Of a stretch of DNA of 64,000 bases, positions 41,571-50,511 are shown piece by piece; position 1 is the first letter of the stretch; each line of letters opens with the position of its first letter. The notes under the pieces are model-generated. The model saw only the letters and a program-made list of their open reading frames with translations, did no database searches and was not told the DNA's origin. The position numbers and the translations under genes are program-made. The stretch comes from Mycobacteroides chelonae. GTDB lineage: Bacteria > Actinomycetota > Actinomycetes > Mycobacteriales > Mycobacteriaceae. The DNA is taken from the NCBI GenBank assembly GCA_014204435.1, contig JACHLF010000004.1, positions 337,155-401,154 of the forward strand, given 5' to 3'.

Positions 41571-42060
41571 TCACAGCGGCTCGTCGGAAAGCAGAATTCG
41601 CAGCATCGGCTCCGGGTTCACGAGGAACTCTCGTGTGATCCTGTAGTGCTCTGTGTCGCGATAGGCAACGGGATCGATTCCTTCTTCTGAGCAGGCGTAG
41701 ATGAGTGAATCTGGGTACGCCATGAGGATCGGCGAATGAGTGGCGATAACGAATTGTGAACCTTTTCAAACTAATTCGTGCATTCGTGCTAATGCGGCCA
41801 TTTGGCGCGCAGGCGAGAGCGCCGCTTCGGGCTCGTCGAGTACGTAAAGGCCGTCATTGGAAAATCGGTTGGTCATCAGCGCCAGAAAGGCTTCGCCGTG
41901 GGACTGCTCGTGTAGCGATCGGCCGCCGTAGTACGACATGATCTGCCCGCTCGGTCCTCCGTCCAGGCGCTCGATCTCGGTGGCGACGTTGAAGAAACTT
42001 TCCGCACGCAGGAAGTACCCGGTTCGCGGTTTCCGTACGCCGCGAGCGATCCGAAGGTGA
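41571..42060 (-). pseudogene. Broken AAA/ABC-type ATPase, C-terminal half
   Basis: The minus strand reads GYFLRAESFFNVATEIERLD, then GGRSLHEQSHGEAFLALM, the Walker B/D-loop VLDEPEAALSPARQ, HELV followed by an in-frame TGA, then KGSQFVIATHSPILMAYPDS and an end at LLSDEPL. This is the C-terminal half of a small single-domain ATPase (about 270 residues in intact relatives). The TGA replaces one codon without a frameshift; the Walker A half is missing or unreadable beyond 42060. It lies beside an IS110 scrap. Confidence 0.7.
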
Positions 42061-42286
42061 CGGTGTCGGTGCTCGATGGCGAGTCTGGCCCAAAGTACCG
42101 AGCGGTGCCCAGGTGGGTTGCCTTGCTATAGGTTCCGCCGATTCGCCGTCGAGTCCATGCACCGGTCGAGGGTGTGTTGGGTGACCTAATGGGAGCTTGT
42201 CTTGGCAACGGAGCCCTTCACTGTCTTGTCCCGTCGGCACGCTCTCGGGTGCTACTGCACCGTCCGAGAGCTGTCAAAGGAGGGCG

Positions 42287-42410
42287 ATGCCCACCGATCC
42301 GACCGAGCCCGTCTTCATCGGGGTTGATACACACGCCGACGAAATGCATGGCCGTCATCGAACTGCGGGGCGTAAGTCAGGGAAGATGTACCGCACGGAG
42401 GATATAGCGT
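42287..42410 (+). mobile_element. IS110-family transposase 5' remnant
   Basis: ATG 42287 follows an AGGAGGG-like ribosome site and encodes MPTDPTEPVFIGVDTHADE, the start of IS110/IS1110-type DEDD transposases. A frameshift then moves to MAVIELRG. Only about 40 residues remain before the tetR gene end. Confidence 0.55.
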
Positions 42411-42415
42411 CAGCG

Positions 42416-43033
42416 TCAGCGTTCGTCGTGATCGAGCATTGTCCGGAGTCCGTCGAGCATCGTGATTGCGTCGGCGGTGTCGCCGGATCGCGCGCGAGCT
42501 TGTACGCCTAGCACTCCAGCGCGCAGGGCGTCGGCAAGATTCTTCGGTGCCGATGCTGGAAGTTCACCAGCGGCGGCAGCGCGCCGCAACGCGGCGGTTA
42601 GGCCCTGGCGCAGTCGTTGCATGTGCTGTTCAGTCAGTGTCTTGATGCGTGGGTCATCGTTGATCGGGTTCTGCATGGTGTTCCACACAAGACACCCGGC
42701 GTTGCTCAGCGGGCCGTCGAGCTGCGTTTGCAGGTGGTCGAAAAACGCGTGTACGTCCGCTACGCCCCGGTGGCCGTGCTCCAACGGAGCGAACATCGCA
42801 TCGGCCCAGGCGAGATATCGCGCCAATGCTGCTTCGAGGACATCGGCCTTGTTTCCGAACGACCGGTACAGCGACGAGGAGGACAGCCCGGTCGCGGCGA
42901 GCATTTCCTCCTGCGTGGCCGCGTCGTAGCCCCTGCTCCACAAAAGCAAGACTAGTGCGGTCAGTGAGTCGTCACGATCGAACCGTGCAGGGCGCCCGGG
43001 CCTCCTGGCGGGGGTGTCGGGAATATTTGACAT
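42416..43033 (-). CDS. TetR/AcrR family regulator
   Basis: 205 residues from MSNIPDTPARRPGRP at 43033. An open frame runs 69 codons upstream through the divergent gene and should be ignored. The helix-turn-helix reads ATQEEMLAATGLSSSSLYRSF, split as ATQEEMLAATG and LSSSSLYRSF. The C-terminal part has the GCLVWNTMQNP segment common in regulators of the YxaF/AcrR C-group. Divergent from the peroxiredoxin-like gene, with a palindrome in the gap. Confidence 0.88.
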   Translation of the reverse strand: MSNIPDTPARRPGRPARFDRDDSLTALVLLLWSRGYDAATQEEMLAATGLSSSSLYRSFGNKADVLEAALARYLAWADAMFAPLEHGHRGVADVHAFFDHLQTQLDGPLSNAGCLVWNTMQNPINDDPRIKTLTEQHMQRLRQGLTAALRRAAAAGELPASAPKNLADALRAGVLGVQARARSGDTADAITMLDGLRTMLDHDER

Positions 43034-43045
43034 CTGAGTGATCCT

Positions 43046-43074
43046 ACTCAATACTGCGAATCGCGGTATAGAGT
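43046..43074. promoter_or_regulatory. Imperfect palindrome, candidate TetR operator
   Basis: ACTCAATACTGCGA and TCGCGGTATAGAGT form 14-base arms (12 of 14 pairs) around a single A, centred in the 67-base gap between the divergent tetR and peroxiredoxin-like genes. Confidence 0.55.
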
Positions 43075-43100
43075 TAAGCGACTCAATAATGGAGGATGCT

Positions 43101-43640
43101 GTGCTGAAAGTGGGAGATAAGGTCAACGCGCGGACGTTGACTACTATCACGGGTGCCCAAGTCGCGGTTCCTGCCGTCGGCGGACTGGCGCACATGCAGT
43201 TTCGGCGGTTTGCTGGCTGTCCGATCTGCAGCGTGCACATGCATCAAGTAGCCGCCCGGCTCGACGAGATCAGCGATGCTGGAGTCACCGAGGTGGTGCT
43301 GTTCCATTCCTCCGCCGACCGGCTGCGCCGCTACCAGGCTGACCTGCCGTTCGCCGTGGTGGCCGATCCAGAACGCAAGCTTTATGACGAGTTCGGCGTG
43401 CACAACTCGGTACGTGGAGTCCTCAATCGAGACGTGGCGCATGCCGTCGGCCGCGGCATAATGCAGATGCGATCGCTGAGCAACGTCGTGGCCAGTCTGG
43501 GGCCCACGGAGAATCACCTGAGCATGCCGGCGGATTTCCTCATCGCCCCCGATGGCTCAGTAATTGCCTTCAAGTATGGCGAGCACGCAGACGATCAGTG
43601 GTCGGTCGACGAACTCTTGGCCCGGGCTGCCGCACGATAA
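43101..43640 (+). CDS. Peroxiredoxin-like (AhpC/TSA-type thioredoxin fold) protein
   Basis: 179 residues from GTG 43101, with GGAGG six bases before it; ATG 43089 and GTG 43038 are in-frame alternatives, but 43038 lies before the candidate operator. The thioredoxin-fold motif is FAGCPICSVH with a CPIC pair in place of the usual peroxiredoxin TxxC. ADFLIAPDGSVIAFKYG near the end is typical of the AhpC/TSA family. It could be a peroxiredoxin or a disulphide reductase acting on small thiols. Likely repressed by the divergent TetR protein. Confidence 0.82.
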   Translation: MLKVGDKVNARTLTTITGAQVAVPAVGGLAHMQFRRFAGCPICSVHMHQVAARLDEISDAGVTEVVLFHSSADRLRRYQADLPFAVVADPERKLYDEFGVHNSVRGVLNRDVAHAVGRGIMQMRSLSNVVASLGPTENHLSMPADFLIAPDGSVIAFKYGEHADDQWSVDELLARAAAR

Positions 43641-43986
43641 CCGCGACTTCGGCGCGGGTGACTGAGCTGCTGGAGCGGCACCGCGCATCGGGCCCTGTTC
43701 GCCGCTGACGGCATCGGCTCGTTCGTGCTCGAGGAGGGTTCGCGCGACGGCGAGGCGGTGTGTGTGCATGGAGTGTCTGCCTGAGGCTATCTGTGCCGAA
43801 AGGTATTGCGCACCTTGGCCACTCCTTTGTTTGCGTAGAGCCCGTAGGGCTTTGTCGATGCGGCGGCGGGCGTCATCGGAGCGCTGCTGGGTATGGCGGC
43901 GCAGCCTGTGGGTGGCGCGGTTGTATTCAGTTATCGCACATCCGCAAGTTTGCGCTAAGGCTGCAAGGGTTGCTCCGAATGCAAAA
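43641..43986. other. Gap with coding debris downstream of tRNA-His
   Basis: No intact gene. The minus strand reads LAQTCGCAITEYNRATHRL and DDARRRIDKALRALRKQR in one frame, a basic helical pattern like small proteins of mobile elements. A start for it would lie inside tRNA-His, so it is not a gene as it stands. Confidence 0.35.
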
Positions 43987-44014
43987 GGTGGGAGGCCAAA
44001 ATGGACCTCCCACC
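43981..44014 (-). terminator. Intrinsic terminator after tRNA-His
   Basis: GGTGGGAGG (43987-43995) pairs with CCTCCCACC (44006-44014), followed on the minus strand by a TTTT run (43983-43986). It starts four bases after the CCA end of tRNA-His. Confidence 0.75.
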
Positions 44015-44017
44015 TGG

Positions 44018-44094
44018 TGGGGTGGCTGACGGGACTCGAACCCGCGACAGCCAGGATCACAACCTGGTGCTCTACCAACTGAACTACAGCCACC
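44018..44094 (-). tRNA. tRNA-His (GTG anticodon)
   Basis: A 77-base minus-strand cloverleaf including the extra 5' G typical of tRNA-His and an encoded CCA. The acceptor is GGTGGCTG against CAGCCACC, the anticodon loop TTGTGAT holds GTG, and the T arm is CGGGTTCGAGTCCCG. Confidence 0.95.
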
Positions 44095-44140
44095 ATTGCC
44101 GCGTGAAGCGGCGTCACAGATCTTAACCGGTGAGGGCGCC

Positions 44141-44767
44141 TTAGGCCGAATCGGTATCCGGCGCGTTATCCAGGTCCGCCACGATCGCGACAAGGTCACT
44201 GGTAGAGGGCCCGGGGTCGGGGACGAAGGCCGCACGACGGTAGTAGCGCAGCTCGCGGATCGATTCCTTGATGTCGGCCAGGGCGCGGTGTGCCAGGCCC
44301 TTGTCGGGCTGGCCGAAGTAGATCCGGGGGTACCAGCGACGGCACAGCTCCTTGATGGAGCTGACGTCGATCATCCGGTAGTGCAGGAAGCCGTCCAGCT
44401 CCGGCATATCGCGCGCGATGAAGCCCCGGTCGGTGGCAATCGAGTTTCCGGCCAGGGGAGCGGTCTTGGCCGAGGGCACGTGCTGGCGGATGTAGTCCAG
44501 CACCATGGCCTCGGCCTCTTGGAGGGTGACCACCGACTTGCGGACTTCGTTGGTGAGCCCGGATTTGGCATGCATGTCTGCGACCACCGGCGGCATCGCC
44601 GCCAGAGCGGCGTCATCGGCATGAATGACGAGATCTATGCCCTCGCCGAGGATGTTGAGGTCGCCGTCGGTGACCAGGGCGGCGATCTCGATCAGTTTGG
44701 CTGAGCCGAGGTCGAGGCCGGTCATCTCGCAGTCGATCCAGACCAGTTCATCGCGTGGAGCACTCAC
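44141..44767 (-). CDS. orn: Oligoribonuclease
   Basis: A 208-residue 3'-5' exonuclease of the DEDDh family that clears di- to pentanucleotides, including pGpG from c-di-GMP. The first metal ligands are Asp 12 and Glu 14 in [10 protein letters not shown]. The middle Asp lies in [10 protein letters not shown], and [10 protein letters not shown] provides the last His/Asp pair. It matches M. tuberculosis Rv2511 in position. GC-rich, ordinary codon use. Confidence 0.95.
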   Translation of the reverse strand: MSAPRDELVWIDCEMTGLDLGSAKLIEIAALVTDGDLNILGEGIDLVIHADDAALAAMPPVVADMHAKSGLTNEVRKSVVTLQEAEAMVLDYIRQHVPSAKTAPLAGNSIATDRGFIARDMPELDGFLHYRMIDVSSIKELCRRWYPRIYFGQPDKGLAHRALADIKESIRELRYYRRAAFVPDPGPSTSDLVAIVADLDNAPDTDSA

Positions 44768-44894
44768 AGTCTGAGCACATTAGCGGTACGTGCGATCCGC
44801 GAGTGTGACGTCAACGCGGAATTTCGCGAGCAATCCATTGCCGACCGCACCGTCGGCGATGACGGGGACGGTGCGGGGCATTAGGGTCGTGGCC

Positions 44895-46421
44895 ATGGCC
44901 GAGCAGACCACCGCGGGAGCCACGCCCGCACAGCAGATCGCCTCCGGATACGCCACCACAGGTCAAGCGCTTGAACTGGGGTCGGTCGTGGTTGACGTCA
45001 CCGTCGACCCGGCGGCGCGTATCCGCATTCCGTTGGCGACCCTCAACCGGCACGGCCTCATCGCCGGCGCGACCGGTACCGGCAAGACCAAGACCCTTCA
45101 GATAATCGCCGAGCAGCTCAGCGCAGCGGGAGTGCCTGTGGTCATGGCCGACGTCAAGGGCGACCTGTCCGGCATCTCCAAGCCAGGCGAGGCCAACGAC
45201 AAGACCGCCGGCCGCGCCAAGGACACCGGCGACGACTGGGCGCCGACGGGCTTCCCGACCGAGTTCGTGTCACTGGGCACCAACGGGATCGGTGTGCCGG
45301 TCCGCGCGACCATCCGCAGCTTCGGGCCGATCCTGCTGTCCAAGGTGCTGGGGCTCAACGCCACCCAGGAATCCACGCTGGGGCTGATCTTCCACTGGGC
45401 AGACCAGCAGCAGCTACCACTGCAGGATCTGAAAGACCTGCGCGCGGTCATCACGTACCTGACCAGCGATGAGGGCAAGGCGGACCTGAAGAACCTCGGT
45501 GGCGTGTCGGCGGCGACGGCGGGCGTGATCCTGCGGGCGCTGATCAACCTGGAGGCCGACGGCGGCGACACCTTTTTCGGCGAACCCGAAATCGATCCCA
45601 ACGATCTGATGCGTACTACCGCAGACAAGGGCATTATCACGCTCATCGAGCTAGGGGCACAGGCTGCGCGGCCGGTCCTGTTCTCCACCTTCCTGATGTG
45701 GATTCTGTCCAACCTGTTCACGAAGCTGCCCGAGGTCGGCGACGTTGACAAGCCGAAGCTCGTGTTCATCTTCGACGAGGCGCACCTGCTGTTCGCCGAC
45801 GCATCGAAGGCGTTCCTGGAGCAGGTGGAGCAGACTGTCAAGCTCATCCGGTCCAAGGGTGTCGGCGTGTTCTTCTGCACCCAGCTGCCGACCGACGTGC
45901 CCAACAATGTGCTCTCGCAGTTGGGTGCGCGCATTCAGCACGCGCTGCGTGCCTTCACGCCCGAGGACCAGCAGGCCCTTACCAAGACCGTCAAGACCTA
46001 TCCCAAGACGGATGTGTACGACATGAGCACGGCGCTGACCTCGCTGGGCATCGGCGAGGCGATCGTCACGGTGCTCTCCGAGAGGGGTGCGCCGACGCCG
46101 GTGGCGTGGACCCGGATGCGTGCGCCGCGTTCGCTGATGGCCGCCATCGGTGATGACGCCATCAAAGCGGCCGCCGCGTCTAGCCCCCTGCAATCCAAGT
46201 ACGGCCAAACGGTCGATTCGCGATCCGCCTTCGAGGTCCTCGCCGAGAAGGCGGCCCAGGCGGCCCAGGACGCCCCCGTCGAGCAGGCTCCCGCGAAGAG
46301 GGACGGCAAGCCGGTACCTGAGAAGCCCAGCTGGTGGCGGCGCCTGCTTAGCAACAGGAGCTTTCAGAGCTTCCTCAGTGCGCTGGGCAAGCAGCTCATC
46401 CGCAATATGGGTAAGAAGTAA
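44895..46421 (+). CDS. HerA-like ATPase (DUF853, Rv2510c homologue)
   Basis: 508 residues from ATG 44895 (MAEQTTAGATP). Walker A is AGATGTGKTKT (about residues 58-68), and VMADVKGDLSGI follows. Walker B is LVFIFDEAHLL (about 290-300), then FFCTQLPTDVP. The C-terminus is basic and Trp-rich (SWWRRLLSNRS). It is a hexameric DNA-translocase-like ATPase; its role in mycobacteria is unknown. Divergent from orn, as in M. tuberculosis. The long in-frame upstream extension to 44790 has no ribosome site. Confidence 0.9.
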   Translation: MAEQTTAGATPAQQIASGYATTGQALELGSVVVDVTVDPAARIRIPLATLNRHGLIAGATGTGKTKTLQIIAEQLSAAGVPVVMADVKGDLSGISKPGEANDKTAGRAKDTGDDWAPTGFPTEFVSLGTNGIGVPVRATIRSFGPILLSKVLGLNATQESTLGLIFHWADQQQLPLQDLKDLRAVITYLTSDEGKADLKNLGGVSAATAGVILRALINLEADGGDTFFGEPEIDPNDLMRTTADKGIITLIELGAQAARPVLFSTFLMWILSNLFTKLPEVGDVDKPKLVFIFDEAHLLFADASKAFLEQVEQTVKLIRSKGVGVFFCTQLPTDVPNNVLSQLGARIQHALRAFTPEDQQALTKTVKTYPKTDVYDMSTALTSLGIGEAIVTVLSERGAPTPVAWTRMRAPRSLMAAIGDDAIKAAAASSPLQSKYGQTVDSRSAFEVLAEKAAQAAQDAPVEQAPAKRDGKPVPEKPSWWRRLLSNRSFQSFLSALGKQLIRNMGKK

Positions 46422-46519
46422 GGTCGCGACAATTCGCACCGAGACCTAGCTGAGACTGAGGCGTACTCCGTCCGTTTCGATTGTGGCACAAGGTGTTCGG
46501 GTAACATCTGGGAGCACCG

Positions 46520-46925
46520 TCAGAGGAACTGGACCAGGCGGCCTTCGGGCATGTCCGCCTCGTTCATGGCGCGGACCAGGCTGCAAGGTCTCGTCGTTCA
46601 TAGTCTGGCGCTGCAACCGGTGCAGTATCTCCTCGACCATCAGCATCATCGAGAAGACCGTCGCGGAAAGCGGTGCTGGCGCTGTCACGCCCACCAGGGC
46701 TCGGGCGATCATCGGCGGGTTACAGCTCCGATCGCTCAATGTGTTGATCTGGCGGCCGAACATCACCGAATGGCGGCACTCGTCGGCGACCTCGGTCAGC
46801 GCGTATTGCGCTGTGGCGCTTCGTGGATCGCTGATCGAGGCCAGCTTGAGCATCGGATGCATCCCAGTAGACGTCCATGTCTGGGTTATGCCTCCCGCTG
46901 TTCAGTCCGCCATTTCAGTAGACAG
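46520..46925 (-). pseudogene. Degraded AurF-like diiron oxygenase
   Basis: Minus-strand coding in two or more frames: NPDMDVYWDASD, then LKLASISDPRSATAQYALTEVADECRHSVMFGRQIN with the E-x2-x-H type metal motif (ECRHSVMF), then VFSMMLMVEEILHRLQRQ, and after a shift VRAMNEADMPEGRLVQFL with a stop at 46520. The motif order fits the p-aminobenzoate N-oxygenase (AurF) family common in mycobacteria. The N-terminus is lost. Confidence 0.5.
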
Positions 46926-46985
46926 TACCGAGAGGTACCGGGTACTTCGCCTATGCGTCAATGGCATGGCGGATGGTGGTGATGC

Positions 46986-47417
46986 GTGGCGCGAACGATG
47001 GGCACAGCACAAGGTGCGAGCGCGCCGCCGATTCGTGCCGCCGCCATCGTCGCGATCGCTGACCGGTGCCGTCTCGGCATTCCGCCGAGAAACTCCGCGC
47101 AGCGCGCCGCATCTCGCTTCATCGAGCTGGTGCAGCGGTACCCGCAGTCGACCCGCTTCCTTTTCGAGCATCAGATGGTGAGCGTGCGAGGCAAGCCTGA
47201 ACCGGCGCTGCGGCCATCTCGTCGTTCATGGAGGGGGTGAACGTGTATCCGGCCGGCGCCGACCCACTGGCGGCCGCCTTGGTCGGTGCCCCTGAGGGCG
47301 TCGGTCGATGCCGTCCTGCGATCCAAGGGCGTCATCATCGACCCGGACCAAGCCCTCGATCCGGGAAGGGTCGAGACCGCGCGTGCCGCGCTCCTGGACC
47401 TGCGAGGTCAGGGTTAG
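46986..47417 (+). pseudogene. Degraded helical protein, family uncertain
   Basis: Plus-strand fragments RFIELVQRYPQSTRFLFEHQ, then VYPAGADPLAAALVG, and after a one-base shift LRASVDAVLRSKGVIIDPDQ and ALLDLRGQG with a stop at 47417. The helical character resembles the C-terminal domain of a TetR regulator, but no helix-turn-helix is readable. Convergent with the SDR gene. Confidence 0.35.
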
Positions 47418-48217
47418 TCGCCGAGCTTCTTGTAGAAGCTCCCCACAATCGGAGCGACGATGGCACGCGGGGCGTAACCTGCAGCCACCGACATCGCCTT
47501 GGACGTGATGCCGGGAACAACGCGCATCTTGTTGCGCTCCAACGCATCCAGGGAGACGCGTGCCGTATACTGCCCGTTGATCCACAGGAAGTCCGGAACC
47601 ACCTTGTCGACGATTGATGCCTCGGCGGGGTCGGGTTCGACGGTGCGCACCGGCCCGGGGGCCAACAGTGTGACGTGCACGCCGGTGCCCTTGAGTTCGC
47701 CACGCAGCGACTCCGAGAAAGTGTTCGCGAAGGCTTTGGTCGCCGCGTAGGTGGCGTTGTTGGGAATCGGGGAGTTACCGGCCGCCGATCCGGAGATCAA
47801 TATGCCGCCGGCGCCGCGCTCAAGCATGCCGGGCAGCACGGCCAGCGTAAGGTCATGTACCGCAACAGCGTTGAGCTGCACCTGCTTGCGTTCGCCCTCG
47901 GGGTCCAGGCTGCGGATGGGCCCGAAAGTGGCCGTCCCGGCGTTGTTGCACAGGATGGAGATATTGCGCTCGGAGAGTTCCTTGCACAGCACATCGCGGG
48001 CGCCCGGATCGGCCAGATCCACCGCGCGTACCTCGACGATCACGCCGGTCTTCTCCGTCAGGGTGTTGGCGAGGTCGCTGAGAATCTCGCCGCGTCGGGC
48101 GGTGATGATGAGGCTGTGTCCGCGGGCGGCAAGCTCTTCGGCAAGCGCCGCGCCGATGCCCTGGGAGGCTCCGGTGACGACGGCGCGGGCATCGGGACTT
48201 GGTGCGGGTATCGACAT
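47414..48217 (-). CDS. cmrA: SDR, probable mycolate (beta-oxo ester) reductase, CmrA/Rv2509 type
   Basis: 267 residues from MSIPAPSPDARAVV at 48217; the open frame extends further but that part is not conserved-looking. TGASQGIG at 15-22, NNAG, Ser in SGSAAG and Tyr-Lys in TYAATKAF. In M. tuberculosis Rv2509 and its corynebacterial homologue reduce the 3-oxo group of newly condensed mycolates. The flanking HerA-like, UMF1-type and MmpS-like genes have the same order as Rv2510c-Rv2507, which supports this assignment. Confidence 0.82.
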   Translation of the reverse strand: MSIPAPSPDARAVVTGASQGIGAALAEELAARGHSLIITARRGEILSDLANTLTEKTGVIVEVRAVDLADPGARDVLCKELSERNISILCNNAGTATFGPIRSLDPEGERKQVQLNAVAVHDLTLAVLPGMLERGAGGILISGSAAGNSPIPNNATYAATKAFANTFSESLRGELKGTGVHVTLLAPGPVRTVEPDPAEASIVDKVVPDFLWINGQYTARVSLDALERNKMRVVPGITSKAMSVAAGYAPRAIVAPIVGSFYKKLGD

Positions 48218-48267
48218 GGGGCAATCGTAAAGGTTGCCAATAGCGCCCGAGGCTACGCTGGTCGGTA

Positions 48268-49647
48268 ATGAGCATGCCTGGGGTCGAGGAGCCGGTGGGG
48301 CGTCAAGACCCAGGGACCGGCCGACAATTGCATACCCACACTTCACGTGGCCGGATAGCTGCCTGGGCGGCATTCGACTGGGGGTCGGCGGCCTTCAACA
48401 CCGTCATCGTGATGTTCATCTTCACGCCGTACCTGACGGGTCGGGTCGGGTCGGGCATGCCCGACGGGGTGCCGCAGGGCCTTCTCGGCTGGATGATGGG
48501 TCTGGGCGGTGTCCTTGTCTTCCTGCTTGCGCCGGTCATCGGGGTGTGGGCCGACACCCCGCAGCGGCGCCGCGTCGCGCTGGGCACACTCACCACCTTG
48601 GTGGTGGTGGTCGCCACGATGATGAGCCTGGTGCGCGAGGACAATCGCTACCTCTGGTTGGGTCTGGGGTTGTATTGCGCGGGTTCGGTATTCAACGAGC
48701 TGGCTCAGGTCCCCTACAACGCGATGCTGCACGGGCTCACCACGCCGGCCAACGCCTCGCGGGTGTCCGGCCTCGGCTTGGCCGCCGCGTACATCGGGGG
48801 CGTCGTGGTCCTGCTGGTGTGCTACCTGGGCTTTATCTCGGGAGACGGGTCGACCCGCGGTCTCTTGCACATACCTGCCAGCGACGGTTACGACGTGCGC
48901 GTGTCCGCGCTGCTGGCGGCGGCATGGTTCGCGGTGTTCGCGTTGCCGCTGGTGCTCAGCCGACCGCTGGCCGATCCGGGCGCTCCGCCGCCCAGCTCAC
49001 CCGGGCTGCTTGGGGTGTATCGGGAGTTGTGGCGCGACTTGGTCGAGCAATGGCATATGGATCGGCGCATCATCTACTTCCTCATGGCGAGTGCGATCTT
49101 CCGCGACGGGATGGTCGCGATGTTCGCGCTGACGCCGGTCATCGCCAGCGGCGTGTTCCATCTGTCCGGCGCGGACATCACCTTGTTCGGCGTGGCCGGT
49201 AACGTCATGGCAGCGCTCGGCGCGGTGGTGGGCGGACTGATTGACACTCGGTGGGGCTCCAAGGGGATCATCGCCGGTTCATTGACGGCGATCGTCGCCC
49301 TCGGCGTCGTGATGATGTTCCTGACGGGCCAGCCCGCGTTCTGGGTCTGTGGGCTCGCCATCGCGGCGTTCGTCGGGCCTCCGCAGTCGGCGGCCCGCAC
49401 GCTGGTGCTGCGGATGGCTCCGGCCGGTCGGGAGGCATTCGTGTTCGGCCTCTACACCATGACCGGGCGGGCAGTCTCCTTCGTCGGCCCGTGGCTGTTC
49501 GCCACGTTCGCGTTGCTCTTTCATGCCACCCGTGCGGGTATCGCCGGCCCGGTGCTGATGATCGGATTGGGACTGGTGGCCGTTATGCTGGTCAAGGTTC
49601 CCCGATACCACCCCGTCACCGGCGAAACCGTCGGCGGCGCAAGCTAG
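48268..49647 (+). CDS. MFS transporter, UMF1/Atg22-like (Rv2508c homologue)
   Basis: 459 residues, 12 predicted helices. The N-terminal AAWAAFDWGSAAFNTVIVMFIF is the UMF1/Atg22-family signature (quoted in part: AFDWGSAAFNTV). APVIGVWADTPQRRR is the motif-A loop. The substrate is unknown; related proteins export amino acids or other small solutes. The 3' end overlaps the MmpS-like gene by four bases. Confidence 0.85.
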   Translation: MSMPGVEEPVGRQDPGTGRQLHTHTSRGRIAAWAAFDWGSAAFNTVIVMFIFTPYLTGRVGSGMPDGVPQGLLGWMMGLGGVLVFLLAPVIGVWADTPQRRRVALGTLTTLVVVVATMMSLVREDNRYLWLGLGLYCAGSVFNELAQVPYNAMLHGLTTPANASRVSGLGLAAAYIGGVVVLLVCYLGFISGDGSTRGLLHIPASDGYDVRVSALLAAAWFAVFALPLVLSRPLADPGAPPPSSPGLLGVYRELWRDLVEQWHMDRRIIYFLMASAIFRDGMVAMFALTPVIASGVFHLSGADITLFGVAGNVMAALGAVVGGLIDTRWGSKGIIAGSLTAIVALGVVMMFLTGQPAFWVCGLAIAAFVGPPQSAARTLVLRMAPAGREAFVFGLYTMTGRAVSFVGPWLFATFALLFHATRAGIAGPVLMIGLGLVAVMLVKVPRYHPVTGETVGGAS

Positions 49648-50375
49648 CTCAGGGTGCTGCAGGTCGCCATCTTTCCTGATGTCGTGCTCTTCTGCGTTCC
49701 ATTGACAACCAGCGAGCACGACACATCGTGCGAGAAGTCGGCGGCGATCACGACGGCGTTCGTCACCTGCTTGGCGTTCAACTTGACCTCTTTGCGCCAC
49801 GGCAGCTTGACGTTGAACTCCATTTGCAGGGAGCCGCTGGCGTCGAAGTAGGTGATGTTGAGGGCCGGACCGTGGCCGCCCACCTCATAGACCACGGCCT
49901 CCGTCGCGGCCTGGCTTCCCTGGGTTGGGGGATCGACCGGGATCGGCGGAATGGTGAAGCTCGGTATGGGGGGGATGGTCAGCCGACTGGGCACGGTGGT
50001 CGTGGAGGTTCGCGTCGAGGGAGTGGCGACAACGGTGGGGGGCCTGTCGTCTTGCCGTTGAATCAGCACGAACAGCGTGATGATCAGCGCGACGATCACC
50101 ACCAGCGCGCCGATACCAACAACCCACAGCCAGAAGGTGTTCGACCGGCGCGGGGGCTCGGGATCCTTGGGCGGTGGGCCATACGAGCCGTACTGCTGCG
50201 CAAGCACCGCCGTTCGGTTGGGCTGGGCGGTGCCCCCGATCGCGGGGTACTCGAATGCCTGTGATGCGTAGGCGGGGTCGTCGGGGTATTCCAACGGTTG
50301 GCTGGACTGCGACCACGACCCGTATGACGTGGAGCCGCTCGGGGCGGCCGCATCGTCGCGGCGGTTGCTGTCCAT
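49644..50375 (-). CDS. Pro-rich membrane protein with MmpS-type domain (Rv2507 homologue)
   Basis: 243 residues from MDSNRRDDAAAP at 50375. A low-complexity Ser/Pro/Tyr cytoplasmic part is followed by one membrane helix (WLWVVGIGALVVIVALIITLFVL, quoted in part as GIGALVVIVALIITL, about residues 85-105), a Thr/Pro linker and a periplasmic beta domain with VVYEVGG, ALNITYFDASGSLQ and LPWRKEVKLN, the MmpS pattern. The MmpS domain normally partners MmpL pumps; here it is unlinked to one. Confidence 0.85.
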   Translation of the reverse strand: MDSNRRDDAAAPSGSTSYGSWSQSSQPLEYPDDPAYASQAFEYPAIGGTAQPNRTAVLAQQYGSYGPPPKDPEPPRRSNTFWLWVVGIGALVVIVALIITLFVLIQRQDDRPPTVVATPSTRTSTTTVPSRLTIPPIPSFTIPPIPVDPPTQGSQAATEAVVYEVGGHGPALNITYFDASGSLQMEFNVKLPWRKEVKLNAKQVTNAVVIAADFSHDVSCSLVVNGTQKSTTSGKMATCSTLS

Positions 50376-50511
50376 GGCCGCCAGGGTACCCGCCAAGCTA
50401 TCAATGCAGGTAAAAGCCGGTCGGCCGTGTTTTCGGCGGATCATCGCCGGGACGTGGGCCAACGGCGGGTTCGCGCTGTGATCCCAGTCACGGTACGGCA
50501 CGATAGGGGCT

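Noticed and set aside
43557..44117. 186-residue minus-strand open frame
   Set aside because: Its start and first 30 codons are the tRNA-His gene, so it cannot be a gene as drawn; only the inner debris is noted.
46483..47181. 232-residue plus-strand open frame
   Set aside because: Composition poor; the opposite strand carries the readable AurF-like motifs.
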